NCBI RefSeq assembly: GCF_002284575.1
Contig: NZ_NPKJ01000028.1
Location: forward strand, 1 to 42,979
Origin: Mesorhizobium temperatum
GTDB taxonomy: Bacteria > Pseudomonadota > Alphaproteobacteria > Rhizobiales > Rhizobiaceae
Direction: 5' to 3'
Length of the DNA stretch: 42,979 nucleotides
The position numbers and the translations under genes were made by a program. Below, piece after piece: positions 37,001 to 42,890 of the stretch (its first letter is position 1; the number at the start of each line of letters is the position of its first letter). The notes beneath the pieces were generated by a model that was not told the DNA's origin, made no database searches, and saw only the letters and a program-made list of their open reading frames with translations.

Positions 37001-37222
37001 GGTCAATTCGCGGTCGACGGTCTCGGCCGCAGCGCCTTCAAAGGTCGTGTTAACGGTGACGACGGCGCGATCGACATCCGGCAGTTCGCGGACCTCGACA
37101 CCATAGAAGGCGGCAAGGCCGGCGACCGCGATCAGCGTGTTCAAGACCAAGGCCATCACCGGCCTGCGGATGAACAGCGCGGTGAAGCCCGTGTCGCCGG
37201 CGGCGTTGTTGGTTGCGGTCAT
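34091..37222 (-). CDS. RND efflux transporter, HAE1/AcrB-type permease
   Basis: The 1043-aa protein is an inner-membrane resistance-nodulation-division pump driven by proton exchange. Helix 1 (FIRRPVMALVLNTLIAVAGL) begins near residue 17, and the helix 4 motif ATGLVVDDAIVVLENIVRR carries the proton-relay aspartates. Two large periplasmic loops and twelve helices fit the length. Its start overlaps the adaptor stop by one base. No outer membrane channel gene is present nearby, so a TolC-like protein from elsewhere is probably used. Substrates unknown. Confidence 0.94.
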   Translation of the reverse strand: MTATNNAAGDTGFTALFIRRPVMALVLNTLIAVAGLAAFYGVEVRELPDVDRAVVTVNTTFEGAAAETVDRELTDVIEGAVARVSGVKSISSTSSFGTSRVTIEFNDGVDLDVAASDVRDGVGRVVDQMPDTADAPRIVKADANSEPVMRLAVTSDTMSVQDMTVLVQDQIEDELAAVPGVADVQVYGDRDKIFRIDVDQNKLASLGFTVAELRTALASVAFDSPAGSITTTNQDLIVRPTADVTTPEEFENIIIGGTTRIRDVATVTLGPDIGQTTLRSNGKTGIGLGIIRQAESNTLDISTGVRAAVATLQADLPQGMSIKVTSDDAVFVNGAVHEVEIALGLSVSIVLIVIYVFLLDWRATLIPGLAMPVAMIGTIAAIYLAGFSVNILTLLALVLATGLVVDDAIVVLENIVRRRNEGMGPRAAAVLGAQEVFFAVIATTLTLVAVFVPISFLPGQTGGLFREFGFVLAISVLLSAIVALTLCPMLASRMLSVAPLHHEGGSGIGARIGGALNTLYRRCLRTCLDAPWIVLLVALLFAATAFTLFGTIRQELTPTEDRAVVLMRVDAPQGVSLDYTTQQMQKIEKLIQPLRDSGEIRNTFESAGRNGAYNAGFMVMTLAPWDERDRSQQQIMADISRLTRQVPSVRVFPIQPNSLGIRGAGNGLQFALVGNNRAALGDAAVKIIAEMQKDPGFQSPRLSVDPTQPQLSVAIDRERASDLGIDITGLADTFQAMLDGNDVVDVYIADRSYGVKLVSTTNPINDPTDLENIFLKTADGRFVPMSTIATLTERAVPPSLTREQQQPSVAITSNLSGDFALGQALTRAEAIATPLLPPGSRIVPLAEAATLGETNSAMITIFGFSLVIILLVLAAQFESFVSAVIIMATVPLGLACAIFALLLSGTSLNAYSQIGLVLLVGVMAKNGILIVEFANQLRDRGLGVREAIEQASTIRLRPVMMTMICTVLGGVPLVLASGAGAEARIALGWVIVGGLGLATVSTLFLTPVAYLLLGRFVTPKVEEASRLKRELEEAAYTNVDPAE

Positions 37223-38376
37223 CAGCCGTCGGCGTCCGCGGCGCGCTGTTCTTCGCCGGCGATGCGGACCTCGCCGCCTTCGCTGACGCTCTGGGTGCCT
37301 TCGGTCACCACCATGTCGCCGCTGACGATCGGGGCGTCGATCAGCACGGTCTCGGTGTTGCGCTGGATGATGCGCACGGCCACCCGCTTGGCCTTGCCGT
37401 CCACGATGGCCCAGATATAGGCGCCGTCCGAACCCCACTGGATCGCCAGCGGACTGACCGCCGGATAGCTGTCGCCGGGGAATTTCATAGTGATCTGGAA
37501 GGACATGCCGGCACGCAGCGAATCGGCCGGGTTGGCGATCTTTGCCTTGACCAGGAGGGTACGGCTGGCTTCATCGATATGGTTGTCGATAGCGGCAACC
37601 GTACCGGTATAGGCTTTGTTGGGATTGGCAATCGGCGTCGCCGACAATTGCGCGCCGATCTTGACGGCGGCGGCGAAGCGCTCCGGCACCCAGAATTCGA
37701 CCAGTATGCTGGAGCGGTCGTCGAGGGTGGCGACCGCCGACTGGCTGGTCACATAATTGCCGGCGGCAATCGGCAGGATGCCGACGACACCGGCGATCGG
37801 TGCGACGATCGAGCGGCGCTGCAAGGCCAGTTCCGCATCGCGAAGCACCAGCTTGGCATTGGCAAGCACCACTTCGGCATCGGCAACGGCGACCGCTGTG
37901 GCGGCGTTGGAAGCCCGCAGCGATTTGACCCGGTCGAGCTTGGCCAGCGCGTCCTGCAAGGCAACCTTGGCGCGGTCCTGTGCGATCACCTCGGTGTCGG
38001 AGTCGAGGGTGGCAATGACCTGCCCCTTTTCGACATGGGCGCCCGACTCGACCAGGAATTCGACGAGGCGGCCGGAACTGTAGGGATTGACCGTCACCGA
38101 GGCATTGGCGCGGCCGGTGCCGATCGCCTGCAGGCGATCGTTGATGATGGCGGCGGCTGCCGGCAATGCGACGATAGTCACCCGTTGGCCGGCCGCGTTG
38201 CTGCTGCCTGCTTGCCCGGCGTTATCGACGGCGCCCGTTGGTGGCGTTGCGGCATAAGCCCAGTCGATGCCCCAGCGCGCCAGCACATCCGGCGCGCCTG
38301 GAAAAAAGCGAACCCAGGCGGCCGCAGCCGCGACGAGGATCACAAGTGCAAAAACGATCTGTTTCCAGGTGGCCAT
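37222..38376 (-). CDS. RND efflux periplasmic adaptor (membrane fusion protein)
   Basis: The 384-aa membrane fusion protein links the RND pump to an outer membrane channel. An N-terminal anchor helix (IVFALVILVAAAAAWVRFF) is followed by a lipoyl-like half (SSGRLVEFLVESGAHVEKGQ). A coiled-coil hairpin with alanine-rich heptads and the second lipoyl half (RRSIVAPIAGVVGILP) come next, then beta-barrel and membrane-proximal domains. ATG at 38376 is five bases after GGAG; an in-frame TTG at 38394 has no site. It precedes and is coupled to the pump gene. Confidence 0.93.
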   Translation of the reverse strand: MATWKQIVFALVILVAAAAAWVRFFPGAPDVLARWGIDWAYAATPPTGAVDNAGQAGSSNAAGQRVTIVALPAAAAIINDRLQAIGTGRANASVTVNPYSSGRLVEFLVESGAHVEKGQVIATLDSDTEVIAQDRAKVALQDALAKLDRVKSLRASNAATAVAVADAEVVLANAKLVLRDAELALQRRSIVAPIAGVVGILPIAAGNYVTSQSAVATLDDRSSILVEFWVPERFAAAVKIGAQLSATPIANPNKAYTGTVAAIDNHIDEASRTLLVKAKIANPADSLRAGMSFQITMKFPGDSYPAVSPLAIQWGSDGAYIWAIVDGKAKRVAVRIIQRNTETVLIDAPIVSGDMVVTEGTQSVSEGGEVRIAGEEQRAADADG

Positions 38377-38592
38377 CGGCGCTCCGGTTGGCAAATATAC
38401 CGCCTACGGTTCCCAAGGTGAAGTAGACGCGACGGCACACTCCGACACGCAGGATGACTCGTCGATATCAAAGCTTTATGGCAATTCTCCCGCTCGCTTG
38501 CACATTAAATCGGCGTAACGTTGATAGGGCTACGCTTGAGTCAAACTGGGTCAGCCGGCTGCCGCCGGCTTCAGATGTGGCTCCCTTGGCTA

Positions 38593-39501
38593 TCAAATCT
38601 TCTTCAAGTCGAGCCGCGGAATGAGGAAGTCCAAGAATGCTTTAACCTTGGGGGGCTGAACGCCGCCTCCTGGCCGGATCGCATAGAGGGTCGGTTCGGG
38701 CCCTGCCCACTCGGGCAGGACACGAACCAGTCTTCCAGCGGCAACGTCCGACTTGACGCGCATATGGTTGGTCATGAGCAGGCCAACTCCCCCCAGCAGG
38801 AACCCGTGAAGAGCCTCTGGATCGCTGGCGACGGCCACTGCTCGTACTTTGAACTGGTACCGCTCGCCGCCGCTCGATAGTGGCCATTCTACCGCCGGAC
38901 GATTGAAATAAAACTCCGTCAACAGACAGGCATGTTCCGCCAGCTCCGATGGATGCTGTGGCGTTCCCGCACGTTCCAGGTAGGTCGGGGCTCCATAGAT
39001 GCCCATCGGCAATGCGCCGAGCCGCCGAGCCGCGAGCGTGGAATCGGGCAGGGTGCCTTCCTGGAGCCGGAAAGCGACGTCGATGTCCTTGGTGACAAGG
39101 TCGACGACTTCGTGCCCAAGAAGCAATTGCGGGAACACCTCTGGATAGAAGCGGCGAAACTCGGTGAGCAGCGGCGCGAGGACGCGAGTTGCCAGCCAAT
39201 ACGAGGCTGTAATCCGAAGCCACCCGCGCGGATGTTGCTGCAACTCCGCCACTGCGTTCTCCGCATCCTCCAGATTCTTCACGACTCGCTCGCAGTGCTG
39301 GAAATATACCGCTCCCGCTTCAGTCAGCTTCAGGCTGCGCGTTGTCCGATTCAGCAGTTGTGTGTGCAGTCTGGATTCCAGCTCCTGCACCTTTCGGCTG
39401 ACCCGTGTCTTCGGCACCTTGAGCACGCGCGCAGCCGCTGTGAAGCTCCCTTCCTGCACCACCTTTACGAAAGCGACCGTATCGCTGAAGTCGCGCAGCA
39501 T
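38593..39501 (-). CDS. LysR family transcriptional regulator
   Basis: A 302-aa LysR-type regulator with the N-terminal winged helix-turn-helix (FVKVVQEGSFTAAARVLKVP and RVSRKVQELESRL, residues 11-45) and a periplasmic-binding-like effector domain. It resembles the AaeR/DsdC-like subgroup that acts on a divergent gene. Its start faces the hydrolase gene across 135 bases containing two nested dyads. Effector unknown. Confidence 0.93.
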   Translation of the reverse strand: MLRDFSDTVAFVKVVQEGSFTAAARVLKVPKTRVSRKVQELESRLHTQLLNRTTRSLKLTEAGAVYFQHCERVVKNLEDAENAVAELQQHPRGWLRITASYWLATRVLAPLLTEFRRFYPEVFPQLLLGHEVVDLVTKDIDVAFRLQEGTLPDSTLAARRLGALPMGIYGAPTYLERAGTPQHPSELAEHACLLTEFYFNRPAVEWPLSSGGERYQFKVRAVAVASDPEALHGFLLGGVGLLMTNHMRVKSDVAAGRLVRVLPEWAGPEPTLYAIRPGGGVQPPKVKAFLDFLIPRLDLKKI

Positions 39502-39518
39502 ATGGGTCCTCCAGCAAA

Positions 39519-39557
39519 TTCGGATTGTCTCTCATTTTGAGACATTGATGTCCGAAT
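39519..39557. promoter_or_regulatory. Nested dyads between lysR gene and hydrolase
   Basis: ATTCGGA (39519-39525) with TCCGAAT (39551-39557) encloses TGTCTC (39526-39531) with GAGACA (39539-39544). TCTCATTTTGAGA inside has the T-N11-A form of LysR sites. Position between the divergent genes fits control of both. Confidence 0.5.
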
Positions 39558-39636
39558 CCGCTCGATATTCAAGTCGAAACCTTCAGGGTAGATCATGATT
39601 GTCCTATCAACAGCAAAATCCAACTGGAGAACTGCC

Positions 39637-40416
39637 ATGATCAAATCCCTAGCGATCGCCGTCGGTGCGCTGACGCTTTCGGCAACGGCTGCCGACGCAC
39701 AGAGCGCTCCGCTCCGCAACATCGTTCTCGTCCACGGCGCCTTTGCCGACGGAGCTGGATGGCGGGGCGTCTACGACCAACTGACAAGTCGTGGCTATAA
39801 AGTCTCGATCGTCCAGAACCCGCTCACGTCGTTCGAAGACGATGTAGCCGCAACGCGTCGCGTGCTCGCCCGGCAGGATGGGCCAGCCATTCTCGTCGGT
39901 CATTCCTACGGCGGCACGGTAATTACAGAAGCCGGCAACGCTGCCAATGTTGCGGGCCTCGTCTATGTCGCCGCCTTCGCGCCGGAGGTCGGTCAATCCA
40001 CGCTGGACCAGTATGCCGAGGTTCCTCCGCCGCCGAACTTTCAGCCTGACGTGCAGCCCGATGGCTTCGCGTTTCTGAAAACTGAGACGTTTAAGGCCGG
40101 CTTTGCTGGGGACACCGACAATGCCGACACCGCATTCCTGCGCGACTCCCAGGTGCCGATCGCTATGAAGGCGCTTGAGGCCAAGGTGACGACGGCGGCG
40201 TGGAAGACCAAGCCAAGCTGGTACGTTGTCGCGACTGAGGACGGCGCTATTGCGCCCGAACTGCTTCGGAGCACCGCCGATCGTATTGGGGCGGTCACCA
40301 CGGAGGTCAAAGGCAGCCATGTGGTGTTCCTTACCCAGCCAGAGGCTGTAGCCGACGTCATCGAACAGGCTGCCAAGGGTGTGGTGCTGGGCGATACCGC
40401 GGTGGCACCGAACTGA
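39637..40416 (+). CDS. Secreted alpha/beta hydrolase
   Basis: A 259-aa hydrolase with a signal peptide (SLAIAVGALTLSATAADA). The alpha/beta core is NIVLVHGAFADGAGW (oxyanion region), nucleophile elbow VGHSYGGTV with Ser about residue 90, and a C-terminal GSHVVFLTQPEAV segment supplying the His. This type is common among salicylate-esterase-like small hydrolases. The start has GGAGA upstream. Its divergent LysR neighbour probably controls it. Confidence 0.88.
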   Translation: MIKSLAIAVGALTLSATAADAQSAPLRNIVLVHGAFADGAGWRGVYDQLTSRGYKVSIVQNPLTSFEDDVAATRRVLARQDGPAILVGHSYGGTVITEAGNAANVAGLVYVAAFAPEVGQSTLDQYAEVPPPPNFQPDVQPDGFAFLKTETFKAGFAGDTDNADTAFLRDSQVPIAMKALEAKVTTAAWKTKPSWYVVATEDGAIAPELLRSTADRIGAVTTEVKGSHVVFLTQPEAVADVIEQAAKGVVLGDTAVAPN

Positions 40417-40483
40417 CATCGCCCAATCGTAGCTCTGAGCCACGGCCAAGAGCGCAAGCGGAAACGTGCAAGATACTGGTGCT

Positions 40484-40511
40484 GCCGGGAGCGTCATCGA
40501 CGCTCCCGGGC
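40484..40511 (+). terminator. GC-rich hairpin after hydrolase
   Basis: CCGGGAGCGTC/GACGCTCCCGG, eleven base pairs with a three-base loop, without a T tract. It could stabilise or end the hydrolase transcript. Confidence 0.4.
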
Positions 40512-40571
40512 AATATGACAGGAAGGTCGGATTAGGGTCTTTGGTGCGCTCTTTGAGACGCGGCAGCGCTA

Positions 40572-40608
40572 GAGCGGCGGACTTTCAAACCGCCGCTCCT
40601 CTTTTTGT
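40572..40608 (+). terminator. Intrinsic terminator, plus strand
   Basis: GAGCGGCGG (40572-40580) and CCGCCGCTC (40590-40598) form nine base pairs followed by CTCTTTTTG. It ends transcription coming from the hydrolase side. Confidence 0.75.
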
Positions 40609-40612
40609 TTGA

Positions 40613-40655
40613 GCATCGGACCCAAAACCGGTACCCACTTTTGGGTCTGATGCTA
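40613..40655. repeat. Rhizobial palindrome with ACCCAAAA/TTTTGGGT arms
   Basis: AGCATCGGACCCAAAA pairs with TTTTGGGTCTGATGCT across a short centre. Structure resembles the other intergenic palindromes of the window but with different arm bases. Confidence 0.6.
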
Positions 40656-40702
40656 GCGCGGGCCGCTGAACTCAGTCCGATCCCGCCTGCCGGGCAACAC
40701 GC

Positions 40703-41131
40703 TTACGTCGCGTGTGCCCCGCCGGGTACGACCACGCCGGACATCGCGATTCCGACGGTTGCCGGATCTTCCTTCAGCGCCGCGTCCGCGAGCGAGACCA
40801 CGCCCACCAGGCGCTTGTCGCGATTGAGGACAGGCAACCGCCTGACCTGGATATCACCCATGTTCTGGACGACGTGCTCGATATCTTCGTCCTCGAAGCA
40901 GTATTTGACATCCTCAGTCATCACGTCGCGGACCGTCGCGTTGCCGTCTTTGCCTTCGGCGACCGCACGCACGACGATGTCACGGTCGGTGATCGTTCCG
41001 ACGAGTCGGTCGTTTTCTCCGACGGGGAGGAATCCGACATCGTCAACCGCCATTCGTTTCGCGATTTTCTGCAGTGACTCGTCAGGACTGGCGAGATGGA
41101 CGTTGGGGGTCATTATCTCAGCGACTTTCAT
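40703..41131 (-). CDS. Tandem CBS-domain protein
   Basis: The 142-aa protein consists of two CBS domains. The first starts MKVAEIMTPNVHLASPDESL and contains FLPVGENDRLVGTITDRDIV; the second starts VRDVMTEDVKYCFEDEDIEH and contains RLPVLNRDKRLVGVVSLADA. CBS pairs bind adenine nucleotides and act as energy sensors; this stand-alone form is common in rhizobia with unknown partner. ATG at 41131 has AAGGAG upstream; the longer frame to 41164 lacks one. Confidence 0.9.
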   Translation of the reverse strand: MKVAEIMTPNVHLASPDESLQKIAKRMAVDDVGFLPVGENDRLVGTITDRDIVVRAVAEGKDGNATVRDVMTEDVKYCFEDEDIEHVVQNMGDIQVRRLPVLNRDKRLVGVVSLADAALKEDPATVGIAMSGVVVPGGAHAT

Positions 41132-41348
41132 GGTGAATCTCCTTGTTTGCGCCCAGAACGGCACCAGCGCTCTGCGGTCGTCGACCGATATTGGTCTGAA
41201 GGACTTATTGAGGGCCTCAGGCCTGTCGCGCTGCGACGCTCGGTCCGTTCTTCGTTGATGGAACTAACAGCCGGGCCGAATGGTTCCACCCGCTTGCCCG
41301 CGCCGCCAGCATCCGGATCGGTCGCGGCAGTTCTATGCGATTGCCGCG

Positions 41349-41522
41349 CTACGGCGCCCCTGCTACGGCGCCGACGATCGCCGTGGCGAGCCCGTCGAGA
41401 TCGATCTTTCCGTCCGCGACGAGTTCCTCATCGCGTACGGAAATCCGCAGCTTCGAAGGACTGGCTTCCGCTTGTCGTTCAAGCTCTGTGACGATCGCTT
41501 CGCGTACTTTTTCTTCCATCAT
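41349..41522 (-). CDS. Small conserved-looking protein, 57 aa
   Basis: A short minus-strand gene. GGAG lies eight bases before a double ATG (41522 and 41519). The 57-aa product reads MMEEKVREAIVTELERQAEA, then SPSKLRISVRDEELVADGKI, then DLDGLATAIVGAVAGAP. It is an acidic helix, a beta-like segment and a small hydrophobic end, plausible as a folded protein. I recall similar short proteins in rhizobia, but I cannot name a family. Codon use looks coding, with G/C-rich third positions. The opposite-strand frame over the same bases is not protein-like. Confidence 0.6.
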   Translation of the reverse strand: MMEEKVREAIVTELERQAEASPSKLRISVRDEELVADGKIDLDGLATAIVGAVAGAP

Positions 41523-41595
41523 CTGCTTTACTCCTGCCGCGGCAACGAGGCGCCATTATGCAAGTGGCAAGGGAGCACACTACGAGGCGTGATCC

Positions 41596-41625
41596 TTGAA
41601 GTTTCCCGTTTTGTTCCCAAATAAT
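41596..41625 (+). promoter_or_regulatory. Candidate promoter before the RNase P RNA
   Basis: TTGAAG (41596-41601), 18 bases, AATAAT (41620-41625). A large inverted repeat follows (GCGGCAGGACCGG with CCGGTCCTGTGCGGC, about 41626-41688) before the mature RNA begins. Whether this is a 5' leader is unknown. Confidence 0.35.
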
Positions 41626-41742
41626 GCGGCAGGACCGGAGACGGTTCCGCCGCATGGGATGGGTTAGCTCCCGGTCCTGTGCGGCTCGAATTTTTCATGG
41701 TGAGAACCCTCGGATCGTGGCGATCCAGCCGTTCCACCAGAA

Positions 41743-42048
41743 GAGATCAGATCTCCGGGCTGCCGCGCACTAAGCGACGAATGTCGTGGAGCGAGGAAAG
41801 TCCGGGCTTTGCCGACACACCCCAGCAGGTAGTGCCTGCCCGCCGCGAGGCGAGCCACGGCAACAGAGACGAGCCGTCCCAGTCGGGACGGGTGAAACGG
41901 GCGACAGGGTGGGGGAAGCAACCGCAAGAAGTGCCCTGTGACCTGTGTCGGGGAGGGGCCTTGTGGCGGGCAAGGAGGCGCCTGGCGACAGGCGTCCAAG
42001 AGGAATGGCAGCCCTCGACAGAACCCGGCTTACAGGGGATCTGGTCTC
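41743..42048 (+). ncRNA. rnpB: RNase P RNA, compact bacterial form
   Basis: RNase P RNA is the catalytic part of the enzyme that trims tRNA 5' leaders. The universal blocks are present: GAGGAAAGTCCGGGCT near 41790 and ACAGAACCCGGCTTAC near 42019, forming P4. The ends pair over 14 positions (41743-41756 with 42035-42048) as P1, with GGGCTGCC/GGCAGCCC as P2. P3, P5 (TTGCCG/CGGCAA), P8 (GCAGG/CCTGC), P9 (CGCC-GCGA-GGCG), P12 (CCGTCCC/GGGACGG) and P18 with a GCGA loop and AGAGGAATGGCAGCCC can be drawn. About 306 nt is short for alphaproteobacterial RNase P RNAs, usually about 380-430 nt. The central ACAGAGACGAGCCG differs from the usual ACAGAAAGCAAACCG. It may be an extra, accessory copy. Confidence 0.85.
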
Positions 42049-42107
42049 AAGCATCTCGTGGCGAGAACCGGCAGACGCGCACAGCTCGGCCTACGGGCTC
42101 GGAGAGC

Positions 42108-42184
42108 CGGAGTGTAGCGCAGCCTGGTAGCGCACCTCGTTTGGGACGAGGGGGCTGCAGGTTCGAATCCTGCCACTCCGACCA
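42108..42184 (+). tRNA. tRNA-Pro (TGG)
   Basis: 77 nt with encoded CCA. Acceptor CGGAGTG/CACTCCG, anticodon stem CCTCG/CGAGG with loop TTTGGGA, T arm GCAGG-TTCGAAT-CCTGC. It starts 59 bases after the RNase P RNA. Confidence 0.95.
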
Positions 42185-42233
42185 TCCCGGTTCGCGATCT
42201 CTGCGAACGCGGCGCGAAGCTGGAAAAGCACTC

Positions 42234-42318
42234 GCGGACGTGGCGGAATCGGTAGACGCAGCCGGCTTAAACCCGGCGGGCATTCCCGTTGCGAGTTCGA
42301 ATCTCGCCGTCCGCACCA
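42234..42318 (+). tRNA. tRNA-Leu (TAA)
   Basis: 85 nt, class II. Acceptor GCGGACG/CGTCCGC, anticodon stem GCCGG/CCGGC with loop CTTAAAC, variable hairpin GGG-CATT-CCC, encoded CCA. Confidence 0.95.
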
Positions 42319-42343
42319 AATCGGGCTGCATCAAATCGAATAT

Positions 42344-42434
42344 GGAGGGGTGGCAGAGCCCGGTTGAATGCGCCCGCCTCGAAAGCGGGTAGGCCTGCAA
42401 GGGCCTCGGGGTTCAAATCCCTCCCCCTCCGCCA
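42344..42434 (+). tRNA. tRNA-Ser (CGA)
   Basis: 91 nt, class II. Acceptor GGAGGGG/CCCCTCC, anticodon stem CCCGC/GCGGG with loop CTCGAAA, variable stem AGGCC/GGGCCT-like, T loop TTCAAAT. The first T-stem pair is a C-C mismatch. Encoded CCA. Confidence 0.92.
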
Positions 42435-42436
42435 GC

Positions 42437-42516
42437 GGACAGGTGGCCGAGCGGCCGAAGGCGCCCGCCTGGAAAGTGGGTAGACGGCGCAGGTTCGAAT
42501 CCTGCCCTGTCCGCCA
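42437..42516 (+). tRNA. tRNA-Ser (GGA), short variable region
   Basis: 80 nt, only two bases after the preceding tRNA. Acceptor GGACAGG/CCTGTCC, anticodon stem CCCGC/GTGGG with loop CTGGAAA, T arm GCAGG-TTCGAAT-CCTGC, encoded CCA. The variable region is only TAGACGGC, eight bases without a stem, whereas serine tRNAs normally have a long paired arm that SerRS recognises. Confidence 0.88.
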
Positions 42517-42620
42517 GTTTTGCCAGTTTTTCGAGGCTCGCCCAAAGGCAGGACGCCTGATTTAGTTCGGAGATCAAGGTTCGCCGTAGCCCGAGCCAAG
42601 GTTCTGATTCCGGACGTTTC
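42517..42620. other. Spacer between tRNA-Ser (GGA) and tRNA-Tyr
   Basis: 104 bases, the longest gap in the array. No cloverleaf could be drawn and no coding frame is convincing. Confidence 0.4.
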
Positions 42621-42705
42621 GGAGGGGTGGCCGAGCGGTTAATGGCAGCAGTCTGTAAAACTGCCCTCTTTGAGTTCGTAGGTTCGAATCCTACTCCCTC
42701 CACCA
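42621..42705 (+). tRNA. tRNA-Tyr (GTA)
   Basis: 85 nt, class II. Acceptor GGAGGGG/TCCCTCC (one wobble), anticodon stem GCAGT/ACTGC with loop CTGTAAA, variable CTC-TTT-GAG, T arm GTAGG-TTCGAAT-CCTAC, encoded CCA. Confidence 0.95.
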
Positions 42706-42757
42706 ATCATTGAAGCTTCGTGTCGGTGGTTGGTCGCTACATCCCTGGGCACCAGTT

Positions 42758-42844
42758 GCGGCCGTGGCGGAAATGGTAGACGCACCGCACTCAAAATGCG
42801 GCGCCGCCCGTGGCGTGCCGGTTCAATTCCGGCCGGCCGCACCA
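42758..42844 (+). tRNA. tRNA-Leu (CAA)
   Basis: 87 nt, class II. Acceptor GCGGCCG/CGGCCGC, anticodon stem CCGCA/TGCGG with loop CTCAAAA, variable stem CGCC/GGCG, T arm GCCGG-TTCAATT-CCGGC, encoded CCA. Confidence 0.95.
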
Positions 42845-42861
42845 GATCAGTCGGCTATTCG

Positions 42862-42890
42862 GTCGGTATAGCTCATTCGGTAGAGCGCGC
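42862..42890 (+). pseudogene. 5' tRNA fragment
   Basis: GTCGGTA followed by TAGCTC-ATTCGGTA-GAGC is a normal tRNA 5' end and D arm. No matching anticodon stem, T arm or 3' acceptor strand follows in the remaining 89 bases. It is either a broken tRNA gene or one interrupted by an intron that runs beyond the window. Confidence 0.5.

Noticed and set aside
33890..37420. Two plus-strand frames of over 560 codons (33890-35581 and 35717-37420)
   Set aside because: They lie opposite the RND pump, whose translation is unmistakable. The products are His/Asp/Arg-rich shadow sequences without domains.
42517..42620. Hidden tRNA in the 104-base spacer
   Set aside because: GGTTC-like words occur but no stem set forms a cloverleaf.
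42746..42754. GGGCACCA before tRNA-Leu (CAA) as a remnant tRNA 3' end
   Set aside because: No T loop or pairing acceptor strand precedes it, so it is too short to support.
42047..42842. Several minus-strand frames over the tRNA array
   Set aside because: They are antisense to tRNA genes with perfect cloverleaves, and the frames repeat tRNA-derived words such as GEIRTRN and RFELA.
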